A DNA stretch of 64,000 bases from contig JAEXGR010000048.1 of assembly GCA_023450745.1 (NCBI GenBank), positions 1-64,000 of the forward strand, written 5' to 3'. Shown in pieces: positions 1 through 8,198 of this stretch. Within the stretch, counting starts at the first letter, position 1. Each line of letters begins with the position of its first letter. Both the position numbers and the translations under genes were made by a program. This DNA comes from Synergistota bacterium (GTDB taxonomy: Bacteria; Synergistota; Synergistia; Synergistales; Synergistaceae). The notes below the pieces were generated by a model that was not told the origin of the DNA, did not search any database, and saw nothing but the letters and a program-made list of their open reading frames with translations.

Positions 1-244
1 AGTCGATGTGGGCGTAGTGGCGCGACGGCGTCTCATATTCGACGTGCGCGATGTTGATGGTGATGCCGCGCTCTCTCTCTTCAGGCGCCTTGTCGATCAT
101 GTCGAAGGGCGTGAAGTCGGCTCCGCCATGGCGGGCCAGCGTCTTGGTGATCGCCGCCGTCGTGGTCGTCTTGCCGTGGTCGATGTGGCCGATCGTACCG
201 ATGTTGAGATGCGGTTTGTTGCGTACGAATTTCTCTTTTGCCAT
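1..244 (-). CDS. tuf: Elongation factor Tu, N-terminal part (cut by window edge)
   Basis: EF-Tu delivers aminoacyl-tRNA to the ribosome as a cytosolic GTPase. The reverse strand begins MAKEKFVRNKPHLNIGTIGH and continues with the G1 loop motif GHIDHGKTT, then the switch I stretch with RGITI, as expected for the first 81 residues of the family. The start ATG lies 8 bases after a strong AGGGAGG ribosome binding site. The gene runs off the left edge, so about four fifths of it is missing. A promoter and a leader hairpin lie upstream (separate entries). Identity is certain from the G-domain sequence. Confidence 0.97.
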   Translation of the reverse strand, partial: MAKEKFVRNKPHLNIGTIGHIDHGKTTTTAAITKTLARHGGADFTPFDMIDKAPEERERGITINIAHVEYETPSRHYAHID

Positions 245-320
245 ACTGAAAATCCTCCCTATATTTGGTTCTACGTTACTTATGCCCCATTGGAGCTCGT
301 ATTCGGCTTCCCACACCAAA

Positions 321-349
321 AGAGACCCGGGAATCAGAGCCGGATCTCT
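321..349 (-). promoter_or_regulatory. Hairpin with short U-run in the tuf leader, possible attenuator
   Basis: Two 10-base arms (AGAGATCCGG and CCGGGTCTCT, one mismatch) fold into a stem-loop on the tuf transcript, directly followed by TTTT. It lies about 10 bases after the predicted transcription start and 77 bases before the tuf start codon, so it could stop transcription early. A pure structural role is equally possible. Confidence 0.4.
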
Positions 350-367
350 TCAAAGATATGTAAAGGC

Positions 368-396
368 ATTATAGCGTACAATCTCTTCAATTGCAA
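368..396 (-). promoter_or_regulatory. Promoter of tuf
   Basis: On the minus strand TTGCAA and TATAAT are separated by exactly 17 bases. The -10 is a perfect consensus and the -35 has four matches. Transcription would start near 361, giving a leader of about 117 bases before tuf. Confidence 0.75.
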
Positions 397-930
397 CACT
401 TTATGAGGAAAACCAGGGGCCGGGCGCGCGAAAATTTGTTCCCGGCCTCCGCGGCGCGCGGCCGCGAAATCATACCGTTTCCGCGCGCCGCGGCCTCCCG
501 ATTACGCGTGAAAGCGAAAAATACCGCCGCCCGGCCGCGCGCCGCTCAATGTTTTCATTAAAGAGGCCTGGCGCGTTTGCCCCAGGGGAAGGCGGGGCGG
601 AAGTCTTTTAGAATTTACCGGGCTGGGGAGGCCCTGCCGAGAGCGCCTTTTTCGCGGTGACAGTCCGGCAATTTAACCTTGCGACGGTCGCGGCCTGTGT
701 TGCGGTTTTGTAAAATTATTTACTATTCTTAAATCATTTAAAACTTCACAGAATGGACGCATGTGTGATATATCTCTTTTTGTTTAAAAATATCTTTCGT
801 ATATAGCATATCTTAAAAAGGTATTTTTATAAAAATATCTGATATTTTTTAAGTTTGCCATTCAAAAAAGGTTAATGTAATATAACCAAGATGACGATGT
901 GCTTTATATCGCAGTCAGGAAGTGTGTTTT
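397..930. other. Intergenic region without a recognisable gene
   Basis: The first part (to about 710) is GC-rich and contains one copy of a dispersed repeat (508-571). The second part (about 710-900) is very AT-rich and probably holds the promoter of the gene starting at 931. No ORF with coding character or RNA gene was recognised here. Confidence 0.5.
508..571 (+). repeat. Dispersed intergenic repeat, copy A
   Basis: This stretch shares an ordered set of words with 22708-22771 and 35037-35102: GTG, a GCGAAAAA core, a CCGCC block, a C-rich block, a TTCA or CTCA word, and GTTTTCATT or similar. Copies A and B match best. All three lie between genes, two of them just after terminators. No coding capacity is seen. 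Confidence 0.45.
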
Positions 931-1383
931 ATGACAGATTTTTCGTTTCTCGCCGCGGCCTCCGATATATGGGAAGAATGGCGGTTTGAACCATGGCGGA
1001 ACGGTTCGGCGGAGGGGCTTTACAGAAGGGTCTCGATGGTGAAATCGGGGCTGCTGGGCGAGGTCGCCCGCTATTATGCGGATGATTATATCGTGTGGAA
1101 ATATGAAGAAAACGACATGGAGCGGCTCAAAAAAGAGGCAAAGTCCGAAAGCGACCTGCTGCTTCAGCGTTTTGTTTTTCTGCGCGAAAGCGGCCCTTAT
1201 TATATGAAAAAAAGCTCTCTGCTGTTCGGCTTTCGCGGCTTTGTGGAGTTGCATTTTTTCACTCCGGGAGACGCCATTCCGAAGGCCATTCAGGATACGG
1301 CCTACCTTGTCAACGCCGCGGCAAGGAAGACGGCGGGAAGAGGGAGCGGCGTGACGGATATATATAGAAAGAGAGAAAAATAG
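931..1383 (+). CDS. Hypothetical protein, 150 aa
   Basis: The family is not recognised. The chosen ATG follows an AGGA motif by 10 bases. A GTG nine bases upstream is a possible alternative start but lacks a better site. The product is soluble-looking, rich in aromatic and charged residues (early WEEWRFEPW), with no signal peptide, membrane segment or Cys motif. Its GC-rich third positions match the neighbours, which supports it being real. It stands alone on the plus strand, 56 bases before cstA, and could share transcription with it. Confidence 0.6.
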   Translation: MTDFSFLAAASDIWEEWRFEPWRNGSAEGLYRRVSMVKSGLLGEVARYYADDYIVWKYEENDMERLKKEAKSESDLLLQRFVFLRESGPYYMKKSSLLFGFRGFVELHFFTPGDAIPKAIQDTAYLVNAAARKTAGRGSGVTDIYRKREK

Positions 1384-1439
1384 CCGGACGAAGACGTCCG
1401 CTGTTTTATAGACAACAAACTTTTTTGGAGGTGGGACTT

Positions 1440-3086
1440 ATGTTCCTCATAATGTTCGTAGTATCCGCTTTATTGTTGGTACTCGGCTACATATTCTATG
1501 GAAGGTTCATGGCTAAGGTCTATGGACTCAGCAACGGCAATGTCACCCCCGCCGAGCAGATGAATGACGGTATGGATTACTGCCCCACGCACCCCGCGGT
1601 CGTCCTGGGACACCACTTTTCGTCCATCGCCGGCGCGGGGCCGATCGTCGGCCCGATAACGGCCGCCTCGATGTTCGGTTGGCTGCCTACGATCCTGTGG
1701 TGCATTTTCGGCTCGATCTTCCTCGGCGGCCCGCATGATTTCGGCGCCGTCATCGCCTCGATGCGCCACGAGGGCAAGTCGGTCGGCGAGGTCATCAACC
1801 ACTGGATCGGCCACAAGGGCAAGCAGCTCTTCCTTGTTTTCACAATCCTCTCGCTCTTCCTCGTCGTCGCGGTCTTCCTCGTCCTGACGACGGCCACCTT
1901 CGTGACGGACCCGGTGGTCGCCTTTGTAAGCTGCATGTACATTCTGCTCGCAGTCATCTCTGGGCTCCTCATCTACCGCTTCAACATGAACCTTAAGCTC
2001 GTCACGTTCGTGATGCTCGCCATCATCGCCGTCTGCACCGTCTGGGGCGGAGACTGGCCCTTCGTCGCGGCGCTCTTCACGCACAGCGCCGACCAGTGGA
2101 ACGCCTTCCTCGCCGTCTACATCCTCGCGGCGTCGGTGCTCCCCGTCTGGCTGCTGCTTCAGCCGCGCGACTACCTCGCCTCCTATTTCCTCTATTTCGC
2201 GGTGGCGATCGGCGCGGTGGGCATGATCTTCGGCGCTTCGCTGGACAGCGGCAACGTCCCCATGATCGCGAAGGATATTCAGTGGTTCGGGCTCAGCAAG
2301 GCCAACCTCTGGCCGATGATGTTCGTCATCGTCGCCTGCGGCGCCATCTCGGGCTTCCACTCGCTCGTCGGCTCCGGCACGACTTCCAAGCAGCTGGCCC
2401 ATGAGGCGGACGCCCTGCCGGTCGGCTACGGCGCCATGCTTCTCGAGGGCCTCGTCGCCGTTATCGCGCTCGGCACCATGATGGTCGCCGGCGGCATACA
2501 GAAGGGCGGCCCCGTCGGCACCTTCGCCGCGGGCTTCGGCCAGTTCTGCACGATTCTCGGCATCGATCCCGTCCTCGGGACCCGCCTTGGAGCCATCGCC
2601 ATCAACGGCTTCCTGCTCACCTCGCTCGACACCGCGACACGTCTTGCCCGCTACCAGATTCAGGAGCTGACGGATTACAAAATCAACAAATACGCGGCGA
2701 CGATCATAGCCGTCCTCGTGGCGCTCGTCCTCGTCTACGTCAAGACCACGGGCCCCGACGGAAACCCCGTCCCCGCCTGGGCGGTCATCTGGCCGGTCTT
2801 CGGCGCCTCAAACCAGCTCGTGGCGGCGCTCGCCATCCTCGGCATCGCAATGTGGATAATCCGCGGCCTCAAGAAGAAGGCGACTTTCCTGCTCATCCCC
2901 TTCTGGTTCATGCTCGCGACAAGCATGGCCGGCCTGGTGATCGAGATCAAGAGCACGCTGACCAGCGCCCACCCGAACTACATTCTCGCGGGAATCAGCG
3001 CTCTGCTGCTGGTACTTGCGCTTCTGATGACGAAAGAGGGGCTCGCCGCCCTCAACAAAGAGAAAAAGGGCGAGTTTGTGAAATAG
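1440..3086 (+). CDS. cstA: CstA-family carbon starvation / peptide-pyruvate transporter
   Basis: A 548-aa polytopic membrane protein of the CstA family, whose studied members import peptides or pyruvate. Family landmarks are the early HPAVVLGHHFSSIAGAGPI stretch (about residues 44-62), the GGPHDFGA motif and many hydrophobic segments over the full length. The ATG was chosen because it follows GGAGGTGGG at normal spacing. A TTG 15 bases upstream overlaps that site. The length fits the shorter CstA forms of anaerobes. In a likely peptide fermenter, peptide or pyruvate exchange is plausible; the true substrate is unknown. Confidence 0.92.
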   Translation: MFLIMFVVSALLLVLGYIFYGRFMAKVYGLSNGNVTPAEQMNDGMDYCPTHPAVVLGHHFSSIAGAGPIVGPITAASMFGWLPTILWCIFGSIFLGGPHDFGAVIASMRHEGKSVGEVINHWIGHKGKQLFLVFTILSLFLVVAVFLVLTTATFVTDPVVAFVSCMYILLAVISGLLIYRFNMNLKLVTFVMLAIIAVCTVWGGDWPFVAALFTHSADQWNAFLAVYILAASVLPVWLLLQPRDYLASYFLYFAVAIGAVGMIFGASLDSGNVPMIAKDIQWFGLSKANLWPMMFVIVACGAISGFHSLVGSGTTSKQLAHEADALPVGYGAMLLEGLVAVIALGTMMVAGGIQKGGPVGTFAAGFGQFCTILGIDPVLGTRLGAIAINGFLLTSLDTATRLARYQIQELTDYKINKYAATIIAVLVALVLVYVKTTGPDGNPVPAWAVIWPVFGASNQLVAALAILGIAMWIIRGLKKKATFLLIPFWFMLATSMAGLVIEIKSTLTSAHPNYILAGISALLLVLALLMTKEGLAALNKEKKGEFVK

Positions 3087-3124
3087 CCCTTCGCGGCGGC
3101 ATCGTAAAAAAACGGATAAAGACT

Positions 3125-3150
3125 GGGCCTGCCTTTCGGCGGGCCCTTTA
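3125..3150 (+). terminator. Terminator-like hairpin after cstA
   Basis: The arms GGGCCTGCC and GGCGGGCCC around a TTTC loop form a GC-rich stem, followed by a short CTTTAAATT tail. It lies between cstA and the EamA gene, so termination may be only partial. Confidence 0.55.
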
Positions 3151-3176
3151 AATTAACGTCAGGAGGCAATTCAAAA

Positions 3177-3590
3177 ATGTGGGCAATATACGCGCTCTGT
3201 TCGGCTTTCTTCGCGGCGCTCACCTCGATTCTCGCAAAGATCGGCATCGAGGGGGTAAATTCCAATCTCGCGACGGCGATACGCACCGTCGTCGTCGTCG
3301 TCATGGCCTGGCTCGTCGTCTTCGTGACGGGGGCGGGCGGCCAGGCGAGCGAGATCAGCCGCAAAAGCTGGTTCTTTCTCATCCTCTCCGGGCTCGCGAC
3401 GGGAGCTTCGTGGCTCTTCTACTTCCGGGCGCTGCAAATGGGCGAGGCCTCGAAGGTGATCCCCGTGGATAAGTTCAGCGTCGTCATCGGCATCGCGATG
3501 GCCTTTATCTTCCTCCACGAGGCCGTCACGGCGAAGGTCCTTGTCGGCGGCGCGCTGATCACGCTCGGCACCTTCGTACTGATATTATAA
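3177..3590 (+). CDS. EamA-domain small membrane protein (half-size DMT transporter)
   Basis: The 137-aa product has about five hydrophobic segments and one EamA unit, half the usual ten-helix drug/metabolite transporter. The start follows AGGAGG by 10 bases and the protein begins MWAIYALCSAFFAALTSILA. The end (LVGGALITLGTFVLIL) matches the last helix of an EamA unit. Single-unit members of this family are thought to work as dimers. The sequence is compact and in frame, so it is a natural half-size protein, not a truncation. Substrate unknown; it may be co-transcribed with cstA. Confidence 0.85.
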   Translation: MWAIYALCSAFFAALTSILAKIGIEGVNSNLATAIRTVVVVVMAWLVVFVTGAGGQASEISRKSWFFLILSGLATGASWLFYFRALQMGEASKVIPVDKFSVVIGIAMAFIFLHEAVTAKVLVGGALITLGTFVLIL

Positions 3591-3607
3591 GGGGCCTTTT
3601 CGGACTT

Positions 3608-3632
3608 CAGGGGCCCTCCTCAGGGTCCCCTG
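3608..3632 (+). terminator. GC-rich hairpin after the EamA gene
   Basis: CAGGGGCCCT pairs with AGGGTCCCCTG around a CCTC loop with one bulge. There is no clear T-run, so it may be a weak terminator or an mRNA 3' end stabiliser. Confidence 0.4.
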
Positions 3633-3877
3633 CCGGCTCCACCCGCGGCGCCGCCGTCCGCGGCTCCAAAGGAAAGACGCGCTGAATATCCGGCAGGTAT
3701 CTAAATTTTTCATAATTAAGGGCCGCGCGCGGGAAATTTTATGCAAAATTGGGCATTGTTTTAGTAAAATTATAAATTTATTATTTTTACCGCCGATAAA
3801 ATTGGAGTTTTGCGTTATCAGCGCCAGTTTTCTTTTTTCTTTGTTTGTGAAACCCTAACGTTTCCTTACAAAAAATA

Positions 3878-3906
3878 CTTTTGTTTTTCGCCATAAATGA
3901 TAGAAT
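3878..3906 (+). promoter_or_regulatory. Candidate rnf operon promoter
   Basis: CTTTTG and TAGAAT are 17 bases apart in the AT-rich gap before rnfC, placing a start near 3913. The -35 is weak. The rest of the 389-base gap (3591-3979) holds only AT-rich sequence apart from the hairpin at 3608-3632. Confidence 0.3.
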
Positions 3907-3979
3907 ATTGCTTTGGATTTGCATTGTGTTATTTGCAGAGAGAGATCTTTCTGAAATTGTATAAAGGAGGAACGATTTT

Positions 3980-5317
3980 ATGAGGCTTCCAACCTTCTGG
4001 GGCGGCATCCATCCACCTCAGAACAAAGATCTGACCGTAAACGAAGAGATCGAGTCCTATCTCCCGCAGGGAGAGTTGGTTTTTCCGATGGCCCAGAACA
4101 TCGGCGCGCCCTGTTCGCCGGTCGTCGCCAAGGGAGATAAGGTTCTCGTCGGCACCCGTCTCGGCAACAACGACGCTTTCGTCTCCGCGCCGATTCTCTC
4201 AAGCGTTTCGGGAACGGTGAAGGACGTCACGATGAGAATGACGACCCCGGGAATGCTTGAAAACTGCGTGATCGTAGAGAACGACGGCCTTTACGAGATG
4301 GCTCCCGAGTGGAAACCGCTGGAAAATTATGAAAGCGCCGAGCCGAAGGAGTATATCAAGCGGATACGCGAGGCCGGCATCGTCGGCTTCGGCGGCGCGA
4401 CCTTCCCGACCGCCGTCAAGCTGTCGCCGCCGCCGGATAAGAAGATAAACTGGCTGATCGTCAACGGCGTCGAGTGCGAGCCCTACCTCAACTGCGACAA
4501 CCGCCTGATGCTTGAGGGCGCGGAAAAGGTGGTAAAGGGGCTGCAGCTTGTGATGCGCATCTTCCCGGAGGCGCATGGCGTCATCGCGATCGAAAACAAC
4601 AAGCCGCAGGCGATATCCGTGATGAACGACCTCGTCGCGAAACTCGGAGCGAAGGACATAGCCGTACAGCCGCTCACGGTGAAATATCCGCAGGGCGCGG
4701 AAAAGATGCTGATCGAAGCGATCACCGGCCAGGAGTATGTGATGACCGCGCTCCCTGCCGACGTCGGCTGCATCATCCTCAACGTCCGCACCGTCTATCA
4801 GATATACAGGGCGATCGCGGGGGGCAATCCCGCGACGACGCGGGTCGTCACCGTCACGGGAGACGCCATAGCCCACCCCAAGAATATCAGAGTTCCATTG
4901 GGTACCTCCGTACGCGAGCTGGTTGATCTGTGCGGCGGCTTTAAGGAACAGCCGGTCAAAATCCTCTCGGGCGGACCGATGATGGGCGTTTCAATGCGCT
5001 CGATAGACGTACCCGTGGTGAAGGGGACCTCCGGCATCTTGGCCCTAACGGCAAAGTCGGCGATGCTGAAGCCGATCACTCCCTGCCTCCGCTGCGGGCG
5101 CTGCGTCACGGCCTGCCCGATGGGGCTCGTGCCGAACGTGCTGGAGCCGCTCGTCCTCGAACGCCAGTATAGCCGTTTTGAGGAAGAGGGCGGCATGAAC
5201 TGCATTGAATGCGGGAGCTGCACCTATATGTGTCCCGCGAACCGTCCGCTGACACAGGGCTGCCGCGACGGCAAAGCCTCCGTGATGGCGATGCGCAGAA
5301 AGGCGGCTGCAAAATAA
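3980..5317 (+). CDS. rnfC: Rnf complex subunit C, Fe-S/NADH-binding
   Basis: RnfC is the membrane-associated subunit of the ferredoxin:NAD+ oxidoreductase that pumps Na+ or H+, and it is the NAD-side entry point. The 445-aa product begins MRLPTFWGGIHPP, typical of the family. It contains the GxGGATFPT nucleotide/flavin-binding region (about residues 133-142) and ends with two [4Fe-4S] motifs, CLRCGRCVTACP (near 370) and CIECGSCTYMCP (near 408). AAAGGAGG precedes the ATG. The length fits the short RnfC forms without a long C-terminal extension. It is the first gene of rnfCDGEAB; its stop overlaps the rnfD start by one base. Confidence 0.97.
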   Translation: MRLPTFWGGIHPPQNKDLTVNEEIESYLPQGELVFPMAQNIGAPCSPVVAKGDKVLVGTRLGNNDAFVSAPILSSVSGTVKDVTMRMTTPGMLENCVIVENDGLYEMAPEWKPLENYESAEPKEYIKRIREAGIVGFGGATFPTAVKLSPPPDKKINWLIVNGVECEPYLNCDNRLMLEGAEKVVKGLQLVMRIFPEAHGVIAIENNKPQAISVMNDLVAKLGAKDIAVQPLTVKYPQGAEKMLIEAITGQEYVMTALPADVGCIILNVRTVYQIYRAIAGGNPATTRVVTVTGDAIAHPKNIRVPLGTSVRELVDLCGGFKEQPVKILSGGPMMGVSMRSIDVPVVKGTSGILALTAKSAMLKPITPCLRCGRCVTACPMGLVPNVLEPLVLERQYSRFEEEGGMNCIECGSCTYMCPANRPLTQGCRDGKASVMAMRRKAAAK

Positions 5318-6246
5318 TGGAACGTTTATTGGTAGTATCAAGTTCGCCACATATCCACGCCCCGCTCGACACCCAGAAGATCATGGGCTGGGTGCTGGCG
5401 GCGCTTTCACCCGCGGGAATCGCGGGGATATACTTCTTCGGCCTCCGCGCCGCGGCGGTGATGGCGGTCTGCGTCGTCTCCTGCGTCGCCTGCGAGTATC
5501 TCTGGGAGAGGTGTACGAAGAGGACGATCACGACGGGCGACCTCTCCGCGGCGGTCACGGGACTTTTGCTGGCCTACAACCTGCCGCCGACCATCCCCTT
5601 CTGGATGGCGGCGCTCGGCAGCCTCTTCGCGATCGTCGTCGTCAAACAGTTCTTCGGCGGTCTCGGCTGCAACATCGTGAACCCGGCGCTGGCCGCGCGC
5701 GCGATGATGCTCACCAGCTGGCCCGTGCCAATGACGACCTGGACAATTGACGGCGTATCGGGCGCGACGCCGCTGGCCCTCATCAAGGAGGGAAGCCTGG
5801 ACAAGCTCCCGAGCCTGGCCGACGTCTTCACCGGCAACGTCGGGGGCTGTATCGGCGAGACCTCAGCGCTGGCGCTGCTGATCGGCTTCGCCCTTCTCCT
5901 CTATAAGGACATCATTAAATGGCAGGTGCCGGTCATCTACGTGGCGGTGGTCGCCGCGCTCTGCACGGCATTCGGCCGTCCCGTCGGCCCGCTCTACGAG
6001 ATCATGACCGGCGGCCTCTTCCTCGGAGCCGTCTTCATGGCCACCGACTATACGACGACCCCCATCACGCTGCGCGGGCAGATGATCTTCGCCGTCGGCT
6101 GCGGCCTCCTTACCTCGCTGATCCGCACCTGGGGCGGCTACCCCGAGGGAGTATCCTACTCGATACTGATCATGAACCTGACGGTGCCGCTGATCGACCG
6201 CGCCACCAAGCCGCGTATCTTCGGAGAGGTGAAAAAGCATGGCTAA
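5317..6246 (+). CDS. rnfD: Rnf complex subunit D, membrane flavoprotein
   Basis: A 309-aa polytopic inner-membrane subunit of the NqrB/RnfD family that carries covalently bound FMN. The FMN-attachment motif SGATP is present near residue 148 (DGVSGATPLALIK). The start is placed at the ATG within TAATG that overlaps the rnfC stop, since the protein then begins MERLLVVSSSPHIHAP, as expected; in-frame starts further upstream lie inside rnfC. The 3' end overlaps rnfG by 8 bases, indicating tight translational coupling. Confidence 0.96.
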   Translation: MERLLVVSSSPHIHAPLDTQKIMGWVLAALSPAGIAGIYFFGLRAAAVMAVCVVSCVACEYLWERCTKRTITTGDLSAAVTGLLLAYNLPPTIPFWMAALGSLFAIVVVKQFFGGLGCNIVNPALAARAMMLTSWPVPMTTWTIDGVSGATPLALIKEGSLDKLPSLADVFTGNVGGCIGETSALALLIGFALLLYKDIIKWQVPVIYVAVVAALCTAFGRPVGPLYEIMTGGLFLGAVFMATDYTTTPITLRGQMIFAVGCGLLTSLIRTWGGYPEGVSYSILIMNLTVPLIDRATKPRIFGEVKKHG

Positions 6247-6832
6247 GATCATCAAACTTGGATTAGTTCTCTTCATCATCACCGCCGTCACCGGCCTCAT
6301 CCTCGGCGCGGTGCACACAGTCACGCTGGAACCGATCCGCGAGGCGCAGGCGCGCGAAAAGAACGAGGCGCTCGCGGCCACCCTGCCCGGCGCGACGGAG
6401 TTCAAGGAGCTCCCGCCGCAGGCCGACGCGGGAATCATCAAGGAGATATATGAAGGAAGCGACGGCGGCAAGACCGTCGGCTACAATTTTACCGTGACCC
6501 CAAAGGGCTACGGCGGTCCTCTCGAGCTGATTATCGGCATCTCCAGCGAGGGACGGGTCATGGACATCAAGATCCTCAGCCACAGCGAGACCCCGGGACT
6601 CGGGGCGAAGGCGGTCGAAGAGCCGTTTGCGGGACAGTTTAAAAACAAACTGTTTGAAAAACTCTCCGTAACAAAGACGCCGGCCGAGGCGGAAGATCAG
6701 ATACAGGCGATATCGGGAGCCACGATCACCTCAAGCGCGGTCGTGAAGGGCGTAAACGACGCGCTTGCCTACTGGAAGGCTAATTTCAGCGGCGGCGCTT
6801 CCGATTCCGCGACAGGCGAGGAGGCCAACTGA
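6239..6832 (+). CDS. rnfG: Rnf complex subunit G, FMN-binding
   Basis: A 197-aa subunit with one N-terminal membrane helix (KLGLVLFIITAVTGLILGAV) and an extracytoplasmic FMN-binding domain. The covalent FMN site SGATITSSAV lies near residue 160, with the acceptor Thr present. GAGGTG precedes the ATG inside the end of rnfD. The C-terminus is a short Ser/Gly/Ala-rich tail. Its stop overlaps the rnfE start (TGATG). Confidence 0.96.
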   Translation: MAKIIKLGLVLFIITAVTGLILGAVHTVTLEPIREAQAREKNEALAATLPGATEFKELPPQADAGIIKEIYEGSDGGKTVGYNFTVTPKGYGGPLELIIGISSEGRVMDIKILSHSETPGLGAKAVEEPFAGQFKNKLFEKLSVTKTPAEAEDQIQAISGATITSSAVVKGVNDALAYWKANFSGGASDSATGEEAN

Positions 6833-7605
6833 TGATAAATCCTCTCAAACTGCTTAAAAACGGCATACTGACCGAAAACCCCACCTTTGTGCTGGTCCTC
6901 GGGATGTGCCCGACGCTCGCCGTCACCTCCAGCGCGAAGGACGGCTTTGCCATGGGGCTCGCCGCGACCGCCGTCCTGATGGGCTCGAACATCGCGGTCT
7001 CGGCAATTCGTAAGTTCATCCCCGACGAAATCCGCATCCCGGCCTTCATCGTCGTCATCGCGGGATTCGTAACCGTCGTGCAGCTGCTGATCTCGGCGTA
7101 CGCGCCGGCGCTCAACAAATCGCTCGGCATCTTCATCCCGCTGATCGTCGTCAACTGCATAATCCTCGCGCGCGCGGAGGCCTTCGCCTTTAAAAACGGC
7201 GTCATCGAATCGCTCTTCGACGGCATCGGCATGGGGCTCGGCTTTACGCTGGCGCTGTCGGTAATCGGCTCGATCCGCGAGCTCATCGGCAACGGCACGG
7301 TCTTCGGCGCGACGATCCTCTCCCCCGCCTTTTACCAGCCGGCGCTGCTGGCGATTCTCGCCCCCGGCGGATTCATCACGCTGGGAATCCTGATGGCCCT
7401 CTTCCGCAACCGGCAGATCAAAAAAGAAGAGGCGGAAAAGGGCGGCGCGCCCTCGTCCTACGACGGCTGGGAGCAGCTCACGGCCTGCGGCGGCTGCGCC
7501 CTGAAAAACATCTGCGGCGGCGGCAACGCCGCGGTAGTCTGCGCCAAAGAGCCGGCGGCCAAGACGCCGGCCGGAGCATTCCCGCAAAAGGAGGCTGGTA
7601 AATAA
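6832..7605 (+). CDS. rnfE: Rnf complex subunit E with Cys-rich C-terminal tail
   Basis: A 257-aa NqrD/RnfE-type membrane subunit with six helices and the family signature GMCPTLAVTSS near residue 25. RnfE and RnfA together form the core that is believed to hold an intramembrane iron-sulfur centre. Odd feature: after the last helix (about residue 190) there is a cytosolic tail of some 60 residues with ACGGCALKNICGGGN and further Cys residues. This resembles tails seen in some anaerobes but not in E. coli RsxE. The tail is in frame and flows into the TAATG junction with rnfA, so it is not a sequencing artefact at the end. Confidence 0.95.
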   Translation: MINPLKLLKNGILTENPTFVLVLGMCPTLAVTSSAKDGFAMGLAATAVLMGSNIAVSAIRKFIPDEIRIPAFIVVIAGFVTVVQLLISAYAPALNKSLGIFIPLIVVNCIILARAEAFAFKNGVIESLFDGIGMGLGFTLALSVIGSIRELIGNGTVFGATILSPAFYQPALLAILAPGGFITLGILMALFRNRQIKKEEAEKGGAPSSYDGWEQLTACGGCALKNICGGGNAAVVCAKEPAAKTPAGAFPQKEAGK

Positions 7606-8183
7606 TGTCGCTTTTGGCTCTCTTTATCAGCTCGATATTCGTAAACAACATCCTGCTCGCCCGCTTCCTCGGCTGCTGCCCATTCCTCGGAGTGTCCAAC
7701 CAGCTGGAGACCGCCAAGGGCATGGGCGTCGCCGTCATCTTCGTCACCACCTTCGCGGCGATCATGACGTGGCTCGCCTACACATTCATCCTTGTGCCGC
7801 TCGGGCTTGAATATCTCTACACGCTGGCGTTCATCCTGATTATCGCCGCCCTCGTGCAGTTCGTTGAGATCGTGCTCAAAAAAGTCATGCCGGCCCTCTA
7901 CAAATCGCTCGGCATCTTCCTGCCGCTGATCACGACAAACTGCGCCGTCCTCGGCGTCGCGGTCATCAACATGAACGAAAAATACACGCTCGTCGAATCG
8001 ATAGTCAACGCCTTCGGCTCATCGGCGGGCTTCCTGCTCGCGATCGTCCTGATGGCCGGTATCCGCGAGCGTATCGAGATGAGCACGGAGATGCCGCGCT
8101 GCCTGCGCGGGCTGCCGATCGCCCTCGTGACGGCGGGACTGATGTCGATCGCCTTCATGGGCTTCAACGGACTCATCAAATAG
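7605..8183 (+). CDS. rnfA: Rnf complex subunit A
   Basis: A 192-aa, six-helix membrane subunit of the NqrE/RnfA family, paralogous to RnfE with opposite topology. The landmark FVNNILLARFLGCCPFLGVS (residues 12-31) contains the paired Cys of the family, and GIFLPLITTNCAVLGVA carries the second conserved Cys. The start codon overlaps the rnfE stop. Length is the family norm. Confidence 0.96.
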   Translation: MSLLALFISSIFVNNILLARFLGCCPFLGVSNQLETAKGMGVAVIFVTTFAAIMTWLAYTFILVPLGLEYLYTLAFILIIAALVQFVEIVLKKVMPALYKSLGIFLPLITTNCAVLGVAVINMNEKYTLVESIVNAFGSSAGFLLAIVLMAGIRERIEMSTEMPRCLRGLPIALVTAGLMSIAFMGFNGLIK

Positions 8184-8198
8184 GGAGGGACGCTTAAA

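Noticed and set aside
1470..2402. Long minus-strand ORF across cstA
   Set aside because: Shadow of a GC-rich gene; very charged, no ribosome binding site, and cstA is unmistakable on the other strand.
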